From an uncultured Burkholderiales bacterium (GTDB lineage Bacteria; Pseudomonadota; Gammaproteobacteria; Burkholderiales; Thiobacillaceae): 64,000 bases of DNA. The DNA lies in contig CALEDT010000024.1 in the NCBI GenBank assembly GCA_937949525.1, positions 1 through 64,000 on the forward strand. The letters run 5' to 3'. The position numbers were made by a program, and so were the translations under genes. Positions 46,082 through 56,645 of this stretch are shown here, piece by piece (position 1 is the stretch's first letter; each line of letters starts with the position of its first letter). The notes beneath the pieces are model-generated. The model did not search any database and was not told where the DNA came from. It was given only the letters and a program-made list of their open reading frames with translations.

Positions 46082-48844
46082 TCAGAGGGTACGCGCGACC
46101 TCCACCACCTCGTAGCACTCGAGCTGGTCACCTTCCATGATGTCGTTGAAGTTGCGCAACGACAAACCACACTCGAAGCCCGCCTTGACTTCGCGCACGT
46201 CGTCCTTGAAGCGCTTGAGCGATTCCAGCTCACCATCGTGCACGACGACGTTGTCGCGCAGCACACGCACGCGCGCGTTGCGCCGCAACAGGCCATCGAG
46301 CACGTAGCAGCCGGCGACCGCACCCACCTTGGTGATGCGGAACACCTGGCGCACCTCCGCCAGACCCAGCGCATTCTCCCGCTTCTCCGGCGACAGCAGG
46401 CCGGACAGCGCCGCCTTAACGTCATCCACCGCTTCGTAGATGATGTTGTAGTAGCGCACGTCGACACCGGCGCTCTCCGCCAGTTTGCGTGCCTGGGCAT
46501 CGGCGCGCACGTTGAAACCGAGAATCACCGCGCCGGAGGCGATCGCCAGGTTGATGTCGGATTCGGAAATCGCGCCCACGGCGGAATGGATGATGTTGAC
46601 CTTGACCTCGTCGGTGGACAGCTTCTGCAGCGCATGCGCCAGACCTTCGTAGGAGCCCTGCATGTCCGCCTTGAGGATGATGGGCAGGGTCTTCACCTCG
46701 CCCTCGCCCATCTGTTCGAACATGTTCTCCAGCTTGGCCGCCTGCTGGCGCGCGAGCTTGACGTCGCGGAACTTGCCCTGACGGAACAATGCGATCTCGC
46801 GCGCCTTGCGTTCATCCGGCAGCACCAGCACGTCCTCGCCCGCTCCCGGCACGTCGGACAGGCCCTGGATCTCCACCGGAATGGCGGGGCCGGCTTCGTT
46901 CACCGGTTTGCCGGTTTCGTCCAACATGGCACGCACCTTACCGAACGCCGAGCCGGCCAGCACCATGTCGCCACGCCTGAGGGTGCCGGATTGCACCAGC
47001 ACGGTGGCCACCGGACCACGCCCCTTGTCCAGGCGCGATTCGATCACCACGCCCTTGGCCGGCGTATCCACCGGCGCCTTCAGTTCCAGCACTTCGGCCT
47101 GCAGCAGGATGGCGTCGAGCAGGTTGTCGATGCCGACGCCGGTCTTGGCCGAGACGTCGACGAACATGGCATCACCGCCCCACTCTTCCGGTACCACGCC
47201 TTCGTTGGAGACATCCTGGCGGATCTTTTCCGGGTTGGCTTCCGGCTTGTCGATCTTGTTCACCGCGACCACGATGGGCACGTTGCCGGCCTTGGCATGG
47301 TGGATGGCCTCGCGCGTCTGCGGCATGACGCCGTCATCCGCCGCCACCACCAGCACGACGATGTCGGTGGCCTTGGCGCCGCGCGCACGCATGGCCGTGA
47401 ACGCCTCGTGACCCGGCGTGTCGAGGAAGGTCACGACGCCTTTGGTGGTCTCCACGTGATAGGCGCCAATGTGTTGCGTGATGCCGCCCGCCTCGCCGGC
47501 GGCGACGCGGGTACGTCGGATGTGGTCGAGCAGCGAGGTCTTGCCATGGTCGACGTGGCCCATGACGGTGACCACCGGCGCGCGCGGCAACAACTCGGCC
47601 TCCTTGTGCGCGGCGGCGTCCTCCAGGTAAGACTCGGGGGTGTCGAGCGCGGCCGGCTTGGCGACATGGCCCAGTTCCTCGACCACGATCATGGCGGTGT
47701 CCTGATCCAGCACCTGGTTGATGGTCACCATGGAGCCCATCTTCATCAGCGTCTTGATCACCTCGGCCGCCTTGACCGACATCTTGTGCGCCAGGTCGGC
47801 GACGCTGATGGTCTCCGGCACCAGGATCTCGCGCGCCACCATCTCCACGCTGGCCGCCGGGGCCTGTTCGTGCTCGCCTTTGTGACGCCCCTGCCTGCGG
47901 CCACCCGCCCGCCAGCCGGTGGTGGCCTCGACCACGCCACGCGTCTTCAGGCCGGGACGCTTGCCCACGGCCGGCTCTTCCTTACCCTTCTTGGCCGCGC
48001 CGCGCTCCGCCTTGGGCTTGACCGTCGGTTTGACCGCCGGCTTGACCTCCGCCGGCTTGACCTCCGCCGGCTTGATCTGCGCCGGGTTGGTCTCGGCACT
48101 GGGTGCGGCCTGTGCCGGCGCTGCCGCCTGGCGCGCCGCCGCCTCGGCGGCGAGACGACGCGCCTGCTCGCGCTCCTGCTTGGCGCGCAGCTCGGCCTCC
48201 TGTATGGCGCGCAAAGCGGCCGCACGCCTTGCCTCTTCTTCACGGGCGCGCCGCTCCTCGGGCGACAGGATGGATGGCTTGACCTGCGGCCGCGGCGCAG
48301 CGCGTGGCGGCTCTTCCGCCGCGGTCTCGACCACTTCGGGCGCCGGCGCTGGCGCGGTCGCCACGACCGGCGCTTCGGCGGCCATTTCCGTCGGCTCCGG
48401 CTCGACCGGTGCTTCGACCATCGGCGCGACCTCCGGTACCGGCGCCACGTCCACCGGCGCGGGGACTTCGACCACCGGTGCCGGCGCGACCGGCGCGGCG
48501 GCCGGCGCTTCCGCCTCCGCCACCGGCGCGGCGGCCGCGCTGTCCGGCGCCCGCTCTTCGCGCCGCACCAGCACGCGTTTCTTGCGCACCTCGACCTGCA
48601 CGGTGCGGGTGCGGCCGCTACTGTCGGCAGTGCGAATCTCGCTGGACTGCTTGCGCGTCAGCGTGATCTTGGTCTTGGGCTCGCGCGCGCCATGCTTGTC
48701 ACGCAGATAATCGAGCAGACGAGTCTTGTCACTGTCGGAGAGCACGTCCCCGACACCCTTGACGGTCACCCCGGCCGCCGACAACTGCTTGATCAGCAGC
48801 GCCGGATCGACCCTGAGCTCCGCGGCGAATTGTTCGACATTCAT
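46082..48844 (-). CDS. infB: Translation initiation factor IF-2
   Basis: GTPase that brings fMet-tRNA to the 30S subunit. The 920 residues comprise an N-terminal IF2N domain ([20 protein letters not shown]), a long Pro/Ala/Glu-rich linker, then a second IF2N, the G domain ([24 protein letters not shown]) and domains II-IV. ATG 48844 has GGGGA at good spacing; upstream ATGs at 48850 and 48859 are possible, the last overlapping the nusA stop as ATGA. Confidence 0.98.
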   Translation of the reverse strand: MNVEQFAAELRVDPALLIKQLSAAGVTVKGVGDVLSDSDKTRLLDYLRDKHGAREPKTKITLTRKQSSEIRTADSSGRTRTVQVEVRKKRVLVRREERAPDSAAAAPVAEAEAPAAAPVAPAPVVEVPAPVDVAPVPEVAPMVEAPVEPEPTEMAAEAPVVATAPAPAPEVVETAAEEPPRAAPRPQVKPSILSPEERRAREEEARRAAALRAIQEAELRAKQEREQARRLAAEAAARQAAAPAQAAPSAETNPAQIKPAEVKPAEVKPAVKPTVKPKAERGAAKKGKEEPAVGKRPGLKTRGVVEATTGWRAGGRRQGRHKGEHEQAPAASVEMVAREILVPETISVADLAHKMSVKAAEVIKTLMKMGSMVTINQVLDQDTAMIVVEELGHVAKPAALDTPESYLEDAAAHKEAELLPRAPVVTVMGHVDHGKTSLLDHIRRTRVAAGEAGGITQHIGAYHVETTKGVVTFLDTPGHEAFTAMRARGAKATDIVVLVVAADDGVMPQTREAIHHAKAGNVPIVVAVNKIDKPEANPEKIRQDVSNEGVVPEEWGGDAMFVDVSAKTGVGIDNLLDAILLQAEVLELKAPVDTPAKGVVIESRLDKGRGPVATVLVQSGTLRRGDMVLAGSAFGKVRAMLDETGKPVNEAGPAIPVEIQGLSDVPGAGEDVLVLPDERKAREIALFRQGKFRDVKLARQQAAKLENMFEQMGEGEVKTLPIILKADMQGSYEGLAHALQKLSTDEVKVNIIHSAVGAISESDINLAIASGAVILGFNVRADAQARKLAESAGVDVRYYNIIYEAVDDVKAALSGLLSPEKRENALGLAEVRQVFRITKVGAVAGCYVLDGLLRRNARVRVLRDNVVVHDGELESLKRFKDDVREVKAGFECGLSLRNFNDIMEGDQLECYEVVEVARTL

Positions 48845-48855
48845 GCTCATCCCCG

Positions 48856-50337
48856 TCATTCCCGCGCCAGCATCGGTGCGCGTGCGGTCATGATCAACGC
48901 CTTGGCGCGTTCCTCGTCCATACCGATCAGCTCGACCAGCTCATCCACCGCCAGGTCGGCGAGTTCCTCGGCGTTGTGCACCCCCTTGGCGGTCAATTGC
49001 GCCGCGGTATCCTCGTCCATGCCATCGACACTCATCAGATCCGCGGCGGCGCTCTCCACGGCCTCCTCGCGCACGATGGCGTCGGTCAGCAGCGCATCGC
49101 GCGCCCGCGCACGCAGCTCGTTGACGGTGTCCTCGTCGAACGCATCGATCTCCAGCATTTCCGCGAGCGGCACGTAGGCCACCTCTTCCAGACTGGTGAA
49201 CCCCTCTTCCACCAGAACCTCGGCGACGTCCTGATCGACGTCGAGCTTGGACATGAACATCTCCAGCAGGCCGGAAGCCTCCTGCTGGTGCTTCTGCTCC
49301 GCCTCCTCGACCGACAGGATGTTGATGGTCCAGCCGGTCAGTTCCGACGCCAAGCGCACGTTCTGGCCGTAGCGGCCAATGGCGACCTCCACTTGTTCCG
49401 GCGCCACCACGACATCCATGGCGTGCTTGTCCTCGTCGACCACGATGCTGGTCACTTCGGCCGGCGACAGCGCATTGATGACGAATTGGGCAGGATCCGG
49501 CGACCACAGCACGATGTCCACCCGCTCGCCGTTCAGTTCATTGGTCACCGCGGTGACACGGGTACCACGCACACCGATGCAGGTGCCCTGCGGGTCCACG
49601 CGCGGATCGTTGGACTTGACCGCGATCTTGGCGCGCATGCCGGGATCGCGCGCCGCCGCCTTGATCTCGACGATGCCTTCCTCCACTTCCGGCACTTCCA
49701 GGCGGAACAACTCGATGATGAACTGCGGCGCGGTACGCGACAGCATCAACTGCGGCCCGCGTCCGCCACGCTCGGCGCGCAGCAGATACGCGCGCACACG
49801 GTCGCCCACGCGCAGGTTCTCCTTGGGAATCATCTGGTCCTTCTCCAGACGGCCCTCGATGCGTCCGGACTCGATCACCGCACTGCCGCGCTCCATGCGC
49901 TTGATGGTACCGGTCACCAGCACCTCGTTGCGCGCCAGGAAGTCGTTCAAGACCTGCTCACGCTCGGCGTCGCGGATCTTCTGCAGGATGACCTGTTTGG
50001 CCGCCTGCGCACCGATACGGCCGAAATCCACCGCCTCGATCGGCTCCTCGATACGTTGACCGACCTGGATGTCGGGATCGATTTCCCGCGCCTCGAACAA
50101 CAGATACTGGCGATCGGGATGTTCCAGACCGGCCTCGTCGGGCAGCACCTCCCAGCAGCGGAACGCCTGATATTCGCCCGTCTTCGGATCGATGTGCACG
50201 CGCACCTCGGCGTCTTCGGTGAAGCGCTTCTTGGTGGCATGGGCCAGCGCCGATTCCAACGCGCCGAACACCACTTCCGGCGCCACGTTCTTTTCCCGCG
50301 CCAACGCATCGGCCAGCAGCAAAATTTCCCGACTCAT
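48856..50337 (-). CDS. nusA: Transcription termination / antitermination factor NusA
   Basis: A 493-residue RNA-polymerase-binding protein. It has the NusA N-terminal domain (about 1-130), S1 ([18 protein letters not shown]), two KH domains ([40 protein letters not shown]) and two C-terminal acidic helix-hairpin-helix repeats, the gammaproteobacterial layout. It overlaps the rimP stop by 4 bases. Confidence 0.98.
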   Translation of the reverse strand: MSREILLLADALAREKNVAPEVVFGALESALAHATKKRFTEDAEVRVHIDPKTGEYQAFRCWEVLPDEAGLEHPDRQYLLFEAREIDPDIQVGQRIEEPIEAVDFGRIGAQAAKQVILQKIRDAEREQVLNDFLARNEVLVTGTIKRMERGSAVIESGRIEGRLEKDQMIPKENLRVGDRVRAYLLRAERGGRGPQLMLSRTAPQFIIELFRLEVPEVEEGIVEIKAAARDPGMRAKIAVKSNDPRVDPQGTCIGVRGTRVTAVTNELNGERVDIVLWSPDPAQFVINALSPAEVTSIVVDEDKHAMDVVVAPEQVEVAIGRYGQNVRLASELTGWTINILSVEEAEQKHQQEASGLLEMFMSKLDVDQDVAEVLVEEGFTSLEEVAYVPLAEMLEIDAFDEDTVNELRARARDALLTDAIVREEAVESAAADLMSVDGMDEDTAAQLTAKGVHNAEELADLAVDELVELIGMDEERAKALIMTARAPMLARE

Positions 50338-50783
50338 CGCTTCCTCCGGGTAATACCCTCTAGTTCAGGCGCGAGACGTGCGGAGTCCACCTCGGCAAGC
50401 GGGATCTCCCACATCGCACCGTCCATTTCCAATCTCAGCACGCCATCCGCCAAGCCGCGCAACACGCCGACGAAGCGCTTGCGCCCCTCGATCGGCGCGT
50501 GCAGACGCAACTGCGCCCGTTCGCCTGCGAAGCGGACGAAGTCGGCCTCCTTCACCAGCGGCCGGTCCAAGCCCGGCGAAGACACCTCCAGCCGGTCGTA
50601 GTCGACGTTCTCCACCGCGAACAGACGCGTCAACTGATTGCTCACGCGCACGCAATCGTCGATGATCACGCCACCCGGTTTGTCGATGTACAGGCGCAAC
50701 AGACCGTGGCCGGCGCGTTCCAGCGCCACCAGTTCATAGCCCATGCCTGCCAGGGTCGGTTCGATCAGTGCCCGCAAATCCAT
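50334..50783 (-). CDS. rimP: Ribosome maturation factor RimP
   Basis: A 149-residue 30S maturation factor ([20 protein letters not shown] and [20 protein letters not shown]). It is the first gene of rimP-nusA-infB-rbfA-truB-rpsO-pnp. No Shine-Dalgarno is seen; the ATG lies 10 bases after the T run of a terminator hairpin, so the leader is unusual. A TTG at 50795 is in frame but inside that T run. Confidence 0.95.
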   Translation of the reverse strand: MDLRALIEPTLAGMGYELVALERAGHGLLRLYIDKPGGVIIDDCVRVSNQLTRLFAVENVDYDRLEVSSPGLDRPLVKEADFVRFAGERAQLRLHAPIEGRKRFVGVLRGLADGVLRLEMDGAMWEIPLAEVDSARLAPELEGITRRKR

Positions 50784-50793
50784 GACAAGAAAC

Positions 50794-50814
50794 AAAAAAT
50801 GGGCCGAAGCCCAT
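50794..50814 (-). terminator. Rho-independent terminator between fixH-like gene and rimP
   Basis: On the minus strand ATGGGC, loop TTCG and GCCCAT form a 6-bp stem whose last T begins a run of six or so T residues. It is 75 bases after the stop of the oxidase-linked FixH gene and only 10 bases before rimP. It ends the cco transcript. Because the likely rimP -10 lies upstream of it, the rimP mRNA would begin with this hairpin. Confidence 0.85.
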
Positions 50815-50828
50815 CACAAAACTGGCGG

Positions 50829-50834
50829 ATTATA
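50829..50834 (-). promoter_or_regulatory. -10 box TATAAT of the rimP-nusA-infB operon
   Basis: The minus strand reads GTGTATAATCC with a perfect TATAAT. The -35 is poor (TTTCGG or TTCGGC at 18-19 bases). The spacing puts the start point about 10 bases before the terminator-like hairpin. The region upstream also has CGGCC-TTTC-GGCCG. Confidence 0.55.
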
Positions 50835-50888
50835 CACACGTTCGCAGCGCGGCCGAAAGGCCGTAACCGTCAGCTCCTGCGCAGGTCT

Positions 50889-51665
50889 TCAACGCTCGCC
50901 CAGGGCATGTTCCAGTTCGATGCGCTCGCCGCCACCCTCCAGCGTCAGGCGGGCGAGCCAGGCGCCGGCGCCGACCAGCATCAGACGGGCCTGGTAGCTG
51001 CCCGGCCGTTCTTCACGCAACGGCTGTGTCATCACCGGCGCCTGCCCGGGCCGCCCCAGGTCGAGCGTGACGCGCACATCGCCCACCGGCGCCCCCGATG
51101 GATCGCGGATGTCGACGCGTGTCAGTTGTTCGTGCTCCGGTGACAGGCGATCCAGACCGCTCACCTCCACGTGCCAACCGAGCCGGTCCAGCTTGTGCTC
51201 CATCATGCGCCGATGGCCGATCACCTTCGCCGCCTGCGGGCTGTGCGCCACGACACCGGCGAACCCGGTATGTACCCGCTGCGTGTCGGCTCCGGGCAGC
51301 AGCTTGGCCGCCAGCGCCGGCGGCAGGCCATTGCTGGCGATGTGCACGAAGCCGGCGAACAGCACGGTGATGGCGACGAAGAACGCCACCAAGAGCTTCG
51401 GCGCCCAGTGCATCCGCCCCGGACGTTCGGGCCGCTTGGCATACATCTGGAACAGCAGCAGCGCCAAGGTGGGGTAGGCGATGACATGCAGCGTGACTAC
51501 GTCCAGGCCCGGCCAGGCACGCGTGGCATGCACGACATAGGCGATGGTGGGCGTGCCGGCGCCGATCACCGCCGCCCAATACACGGACAGACGCAGTGCG
51601 CGCGCCGCGGCGAACAGCACCGCGGTGAGCAGCAGGCCGCCGAATACGCTGAGCAACAGATTCAT
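50889..51665 (-). CDS. FixH-domain membrane protein of the cbb3 cluster
   Basis: A 258-residue protein. Four hydrophobic segments lie in the first 115 residues (about 3-22, 29-46, 57-75, 90-112). The last part (about 165-250) looks like a FixH/CcoH-type periplasmic domain (LTLDLGRPGQAPVMTQPLRE, then GSYQARLMLVGAGAWLARLT). Standard CcoH has only one membrane helix, so this is an extended form. It follows ccoG by 31 bases and probably helps cbb3 assembly. Confidence 0.7.
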   Translation of the reverse strand: MNLLLSVFGGLLLTAVLFAAARALRLSVYWAAVIGAGTPTIAYVVHATRAWPGLDVVTLHVIAYPTLALLLFQMYAKRPERPGRMHWAPKLLVAFFVAITVLFAGFVHIASNGLPPALAAKLLPGADTQRVHTGFAGVVAHSPQAAKVIGHRRMMEHKLDRLGWHVEVSGLDRLSPEHEQLTRVDIRDPSGAPVGDVRVTLDLGRPGQAPVMTQPLREERPGSYQARLMLVGAGAWLARLTLEGGGERIELEHALGER

Positions 51666-51696
51666 GGGACCCCCCGGTTGATGGCGCGCGCGGATT

Positions 51697-53118
51697 TCAG
51701 TGCGCGGTGAAGAAACGTGCCGGATCGACCACTTCCTCGCCCTGGGCCGAGCGGATGACGAAGGCGAAGTCGCGGGTCTGCGCGGCCAGCTCCGGCGGGA
51801 GCATCACGCTGGCCTGCACGATCACGCTCTTGCCGTTCCTTATGGTCACCTGCTCGAAGTTGCCGAGATCCAGCGCACCCGGCGGCAGGCCACGCGCGCC
51901 GATGGTGAACTGCTGCTCCCGGCCGGACAGGTTGGTCAGCCGGATCTGGTAGCGATTGCGTATGCTGCCATCCGACAGGGTGACGTAGAGCGGCTGGCGG
52001 ATCTGCTGCACGCTGTGCTCGAAGCCGCTGCGATGGCTCATGTCGTAGATCAAGTAGCCGGTCATCAGCACCAGCGCCAGGCCGTAGCCCATGACCTTCA
52101 GGCTCTTCCAGTGCAGCCGCGGCGGCGCGGGTTTCGGCCGGGCCAGGTTGGTTTCCGAGTCGTAGCGCACCAGACCGGTCGGCCAACCCATCTTGCGCAT
52201 GATGGAATTACAGGCATCGACGCACAACCCGCAGGATATGCAGGTGTATTGCAGGCCGTCGCGAATGTCGATGCCGACCGGACAAACCTGCACGCACAGA
52301 CCGCAGTCGATGCAATCCCCGTGGCCAGCCGCCTGGCGTTCATCGCGCAGGCGCAGACCCGTGCGTGCCGCCGCCCGACCGGCGACGCCCTCGCCACGCT
52401 TGCGGTCGTAGTGCACCGTGAGCGTCTCCGGATCGTACATCGCACCCTGGAACCGGCCGTAGGGGCAGATGAACGCGCACACATGCTCACGCAGCACACC
52501 GGCCGCCAGATAGGTGGTGACGCTGAGCGTCAACGTCGCGACGTAAGCGGCAGCAGGCGCATCCCCGGCAAAAAAATCGCGCAGCAACGTCGGCGCGTGA
52601 CCGAAATAGAGCACGAACGTCAGGGCCGTCCAGAAGGCCAGCAGGCCCCAGGCGAGCCGAGTGGCGCCGACCTTGAGCAGCTTCTCGCGCCGGGTCCAGG
52701 GCTCGCGCAGCAGACGCAGACGGGCCGGCCGCTCGCCCTGGAACAGCCGCTCCAGCATCATGAACGCGTCCGTCCACAGCGTCTGGAAACAGAAATAGCC
52801 GCAGAACGCCCGGCCCACCAGAGCCGTGGCGAAAAACAGCAGCACGGCGGCGATGAACAGCAGCACGGCCAGCCAGAAGACGTCCTGCGGATGGACGGTC
52901 AGATCGAAGATCAGATAGCGCCGCCCCGGGATGTCGAACATCACCGCCTGCGACGGCGCATCGGCGCGCTGCCAGGGCAGCCACGGCAGCAGAAAGTAGA
53001 CGGCAAACCCCAGCCACAGCACACCGCTCTTGAAGCGGCGGAACGGGCCCCGAACGGAACGTGGAACGATGGGGTTACGTTTGAAGTAGAGCTCTTTGCC
53101 TGCCTGTGTGGATTCCAC
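51697..53118 (-). CDS. ccoG: Cytochrome cbb3 oxidase accessory protein CcoG (FixG/RdxA)
   Basis: Polyferredoxin of 473 residues that reduces copper for cbb3 assembly. Several membrane helices, FCGYFCFQTLWTD, CAFICPYGRFQG and two [4Fe-4S] sets (CIDCGLCVQVCPVGIDI, CISCGLCVDACNS) precede a C-terminal FixG domain. The start is GTG 53118 (VESTQAGKELYFKRNPIVPR) because the family begins here; the open frame further upstream is unlike CcoG. Confidence 0.94.
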   Translation of the reverse strand: MESTQAGKELYFKRNPIVPRSVRGPFRRFKSGVLWLGFAVYFLLPWLPWQRADAPSQAVMFDIPGRRYLIFDLTVHPQDVFWLAVLLFIAAVLLFFATALVGRAFCGYFCFQTLWTDAFMMLERLFQGERPARLRLLREPWTRREKLLKVGATRLAWGLLAFWTALTFVLYFGHAPTLLRDFFAGDAPAAAYVATLTLSVTTYLAAGVLREHVCAFICPYGRFQGAMYDPETLTVHYDRKRGEGVAGRAAARTGLRLRDERQAAGHGDCIDCGLCVQVCPVGIDIRDGLQYTCISCGLCVDACNSIMRKMGWPTGLVRYDSETNLARPKPAPPRLHWKSLKVMGYGLALVLMTGYLIYDMSHRSGFEHSVQQIRQPLYVTLSDGSIRNRYQIRLTNLSGREQQFTIGARGLPPGALDLGNFEQVTIRNGKSVIVQASVMLPPELAAQTRDFAFVIRSAQGEEVVDPARFFTAH

Positions 53119-53207
53119 TGCCTGTGTTCCGCCAAACGACTTGCGGCGCCCGCAATGAGCGCGCGCAGCGACGCGCCCGGCGGGAGCGCGAGGGCGCCTT
53201 GCCCTGG

Positions 53208-54137
53208 CTACTGCCCGCCACCCAACTGGTGCACGTAGACCGTCAACAGTTTGATCTGTTCCGGGCTCAACCGCCCTTCCCAAGCGGGCATCACCCCGCG
53301 GTCCAGACCGCGGATGATCACCTGGCGCACCGCGTTGATGCGTGCAGCATCATCGCGCGCGCCGGGTACGTCGGCCCATAGCCAGACCTGATCGGTCAGA
53401 TTGGGCGCGCCCATGTCCTGCCGCCCCTTGGCATCGTCACCGTGGCAGTAGTAACAGGCGGCCTGATGGCTGTGGAACAGCCGATTGCCACGCGCCGCCT
53501 TGTCCGCGTCCACCGCGTGGCCCGACAGGGACAGCACATAATGCGCCAGCGCGTCGATGTCCGCGGCCGGCAGCGCTTCGCCGAACGGCGGCATGTAGCC
53601 GCGCCGCCCCTTGGTCAGGGTCTCGTTGATGGCGGCGAACGTGCCACCATACAGCCAATCGTCGTCGGTGAGGTTCGGATAAAAGCCGATCTTGCCCTGC
53701 CCGCCGGCCTGATGACAGGCCGCGCAGTTGTCCGCGAACAACACCTTTCCCGCGGACACCACGAAACTGGTCAACTCCGGGTCATGGATGATGGCCTCAT
53801 ACGGCGTCGCCGCGATGCGGTCATAGAACGGCTTCTGCAGATCCGCGGCAGCCTGCATCTCGCTCAACAACTTGGCGCGGGTGTTCCAGTGCCAGCTCTC
53901 CTCCTCGCCCTGGGCGTTGATGAAGGTGACCTTGCTGATGCCGCTGAAGAAGCCCTGACCGACCGGCCAGGACGGATAGAACACCCAATACACCAGCGCG
54001 AACACGATGGTGCCGTAGAACGCCCACGTCCACCAGAGCGGCAGCGGGTTGTTGTACTCCTGCAGGTCGCCGTCCCATACGTGACCGGTGGTCTGCACCC
54101 CTTGGGATGGCGCGTGGCTATGGGATTGGTCAGCCAT
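53208..54137 (-). CDS. ccoP: cbb3 oxidase subunit III, dihaem cytochrome c CcoP
   Basis: A 309-residue protein with an N-terminal membrane helix pair (EYNNPLPLWWTWAFYGTIVF) and two c-type haem domains (CAACH near 146 and CYYCH near 239). It passes electrons to CcoO/CcoN. It overlaps the ccoQ stop by 8 bases. Confidence 0.97.
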   Translation of the reverse strand: MADQSHSHAPSQGVQTTGHVWDGDLQEYNNPLPLWWTWAFYGTIVFALVYWVFYPSWPVGQGFFSGISKVTFINAQGEEESWHWNTRAKLLSEMQAAADLQKPFYDRIAATPYEAIIHDPELTSFVVSAGKVLFADNCAACHQAGGQGKIGFYPNLTDDDWLYGGTFAAINETLTKGRRGYMPPFGEALPAADIDALAHYVLSLSGHAVDADKAARGNRLFHSHQAACYYCHGDDAKGRQDMGAPNLTDQVWLWADVPGARDDAARINAVRQVIIRGLDRGVMPAWEGRLSPEQIKLLTVYVHQLGGGQ

Positions 54138-54312
54138 GGGACTTGTCCTTGCGTTCGTCTTGGTCGTCGAGAAAGGGAATGTGCTTGTGCTGCTCCAGCC
54201 GTTCGCCGCGCTTGCGACTGCCGTACACCCACACCAGGATCAGACAGAAGGTGACGAACAGAATCAGCAGGCCGAGCGGCTTGGTGTTCGCGGGGTCGGA
54301 AAACCACTCCAT
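54130..54312 (-). CDS. ccoQ: cbb3 oxidase subunit IV CcoQ
   Basis: A 60-residue single-span protein (LGLLILFVTFCLILVWVYG) with a charged C-terminal tail, the usual CcoQ form. It stabilises the complex. Its start shares one base with the ccoO stop. Confidence 0.92.
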   Translation of the reverse strand: MEWFSDPANTKPLGLLILFVTFCLILVWVYGSRKRGERLEQHKHIPFLDDQDERKDKSHG

Positions 54313-55058
54313 CAGCGGTACTTGACCAGGTCTTCCGGATTGATCTTGCTGAAGTCGACCATGGTGCCGAGCACCTGCAGGTAGGCGATGAGGGCATCCA
54401 TCTCCGACACGCTGGAGCGGTCGCCGTCGTAGTTATGCTCCTGCGCCTGGGCCAGCAGATTCTTCAACGCGTCGGGGATGTGCAGCGTGCGCGCCACGTC
54501 TTCACCGAACTGTTCGACATTGCGCCGATATTCCTCCTCGTTGTCCGAATACGGCACACCGACCCGGCGCAGCGCGCGCAGACGCTGGGTCAGATCGGAC
54601 ACGTCCAGGCGGGTTTCCAGCAGCCAGGGATAACGCGGCATCACCGATTCCGGCACCACCGACTTCGGGTCGATCATGTGCTGCACGTGCCACTCGTTGG
54701 AGTACTTGCCGCCGACGCGCGCCAGATCCGGGCCAGTGCGCTTGGAGCCCCACTGGAACGGATGGTCGTACTTGGATTCCGCCGCCAGCGAGTAATGGCC
54801 ATAGCGCAACTGCTCGTCCCGAAACGGGCGGATCATCTGCGAGTGGCAGGTATAGCAACCCTCGCGGATATAGATGTCGCGACCGCGCTGTTCCAGCGGC
54901 GTGTAAGGGCGCACGCCGTCGACCTGCTCGACGGTGTTCTTCAGGAAAAACAGCGGCGCGATTTCCACCAGGCCGGCCACACTGATCGCCATCATGGTCA
55001 ACACCAGCAGCAGGCCGGCGTTGGTTTCGATCTTTTCGTGCTTGAAGTTCTTGAACAT
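54312..55058 (-). CDS. ccoO: cbb3 oxidase subunit II, monohaem cytochrome c CcoO
   Basis: A 248-residue membrane-anchored cytochrome c with an N-terminal helix and the haem motif CYTCH in [15 protein letters not shown]. It transfers electrons from CcoP to CcoN. Confidence 0.97.
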   Translation of the reverse strand: MFKNFKHEKIETNAGLLLVLTMMAISVAGLVEIAPLFFLKNTVEQVDGVRPYTPLEQRGRDIYIREGCYTCHSQMIRPFRDEQLRYGHYSLAAESKYDHPFQWGSKRTGPDLARVGGKYSNEWHVQHMIDPKSVVPESVMPRYPWLLETRLDVSDLTQRLRALRRVGVPYSDNEEEYRRNVEQFGEDVARTLHIPDALKNLLAQAQEHNYDGDRSSVSEMDALIAYLQVLGTMVDFSKINPEDLVKYR

Positions 55059-55077
55059 GTCTGAGCAACCTCGCGCG

Positions 55078-56517
55078 TCAGGCGGTCGCGACCGCGGTCC
55101 GTGTCGCCGCGGCGCGCACGCCCTGGCGGATGGTCATGAAGACGTTGTAAGCCATCAGCGCCATGCCGGTGAGATAGAACATGCCGCCGATGGCGCGCAT
55201 GACATAGAACGGGTGCATGGCCGCGACCGACTCGACGAAGGAATACTGCAGATTGCCGAAATCGTCGAACGCGCGCCACATCAGGCCCTGCGAGATACCG
55301 GATATCCACATCGCGGTGATGTACAGCAGCAGCCCGATGGTCGCCAGCCAGAAGTGCACGTTGATCAGACGCACGCTGTACATCTCGGTGTTCCACAGGC
55401 GCGGAATCATGTGATACAGCGAGCCGAACGAGATCATGGCCACCCAGCCCAACGCGCCCGAATGCACGTGACCGACGGTCCAGTCGGTGTAATGCGACAG
55501 CGCATTGACGTCCTTCAGCGACATCAGCGGCCCTTCGAACGTGGACATGCCGTAGAACGACAGCGCCACGATCATGAAGCGCATGATCGGGTCGGTGCGC
55601 AGTTTGTCCCAGGCGCCGGACAGGGTCATGATGCCGTTGATCATGCCACCCCAGGACGGCAGCAGCAGCATGATGGAGAACGTGGCGCCGAGCGTGGAGG
55701 CCCAGTCCGGTAGCGCGGTCCAGTGCAGGTGATGAGTGCCCACCCACATGTACATGAACGACAAGGCCCAGAAGTGCACGATGGACAGGCGATAGGAATA
55801 GATGGGCCGGCCGGCGTGCTTGGGCACGAAGTAATACATCATGCCGAGGAACGCGGCGGTGAGGAAGAAGCCCACCGCGTTATGGCCGTACCACCACTGC
55901 GTCATGGCATCCTGCGCGCCGGAGAACAGGCTGTAGGACTTCATGCTGAACAGATCGATCGGCACCGCCAGGTTGTTGAAGGTATGCAGCACCGCGGTGA
56001 CCAGGATGAACGACAGGTAGAACCAGTTGGCGACATAGATGTGCGGCTGCTTGCGGTTCATCAGCGTGCCGACGAATACCGCCATGTAAGCCACCCAGAC
56101 CACCAGGATCAGCAGGTCGATGGGCCATTCCATCTCGGCGTATTCACGCCCCTGGCTGAAGCCGAACATGTAGGACAACGCCGCCAGCACGATGACCGCC
56201 TGCCAGCCCCAGAACGTGAAGGTGGCCAGCGCCGGCGCGAACAGGCGCGCCTGGCAGGTACGCTGCACCACGTAGTAGGAGGTCGCGAACAATGCCGATC
56301 CGCCGAAGCCGAAGATCACCGCGCCGGTGTGGATCGGGCGGATGCGGCCGAACGTGATGTAGGGATTGTCGAAGTTGAGGAACGGCCAGGCCAGTTGGGA
56401 CGCGATGTAGACGCCGACGAACATGCCCACCACGGCCCAGACGATGGCCATGACGGCGAATTTCTTGATGATCTCGTAGTCGTATTGCTCGGCCGTGGCG
56501 ACACTGCTTGCTGACAT
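55078..56517 (-). CDS. ccoN: cbb3 oxidase catalytic subunit I CcoN
   Basis: A 479-residue haem-copper oxidase (C type) with twelve helices; it reduces oxygen at low tension and pumps protons. Conserved parts include [19 protein letters not shown] and [13 protein letters not shown] with haem and Cu ligand histidines. ATG 56517 has GAGGA 6 bases upstream. It is first in ccoN-O-Q-P-G-fixH. Confidence 0.97.
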   Translation of the reverse strand: MSASSVATAEQYDYEIIKKFAVMAIVWAVVGMFVGVYIASQLAWPFLNFDNPYITFGRIRPIHTGAVIFGFGGSALFATSYYVVQRTCQARLFAPALATFTFWGWQAVIVLAALSYMFGFSQGREYAEMEWPIDLLILVVWVAYMAVFVGTLMNRKQPHIYVANWFYLSFILVTAVLHTFNNLAVPIDLFSMKSYSLFSGAQDAMTQWWYGHNAVGFFLTAAFLGMMYYFVPKHAGRPIYSYRLSIVHFWALSFMYMWVGTHHLHWTALPDWASTLGATFSIMLLLPSWGGMINGIMTLSGAWDKLRTDPIMRFMIVALSFYGMSTFEGPLMSLKDVNALSHYTDWTVGHVHSGALGWVAMISFGSLYHMIPRLWNTEMYSVRLINVHFWLATIGLLLYITAMWISGISQGLMWRAFDDFGNLQYSFVESVAAMHPFYVMRAIGGMFYLTGMALMAYNVFMTIRQGVRAAATRTAVATA

Positions 56518-56598
56518 GATCACTCCTCAGTTACCGCGCGTCCGGTGGCGCCCCAGACCCGGTTCGATTGCCGGCAACCCGGCTAAAAAAGACGCGGG

Positions 56599-56628
56599 AG
56601 TATAGTTTGCCCGCACCCCCGCCCGCAA
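56599..56628 (-). promoter_or_regulatory. Possible sigma-70 promoter of the cco operon
   Basis: Minus-strand TTGCGG (56628-56623) and TATACT (56604-56599) are 18 bases apart, about 80 bases before ccoN. I saw no FNR/ANR box (TTGAT-N4-ATCAA), although cbb3 operons often have one. Confidence 0.45.
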
Positions 56629-56645
56629 GGCGGACGAGGCCGGCC

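Noticed and set aside
45641-49177. Very long plus-strand open frame opposite infB, nusA and rbfA
   Set aside because: It runs antisense to three certain genes, is full of His/Arg/Gly-rich sequence from GC-skewed codons and shows no family features.
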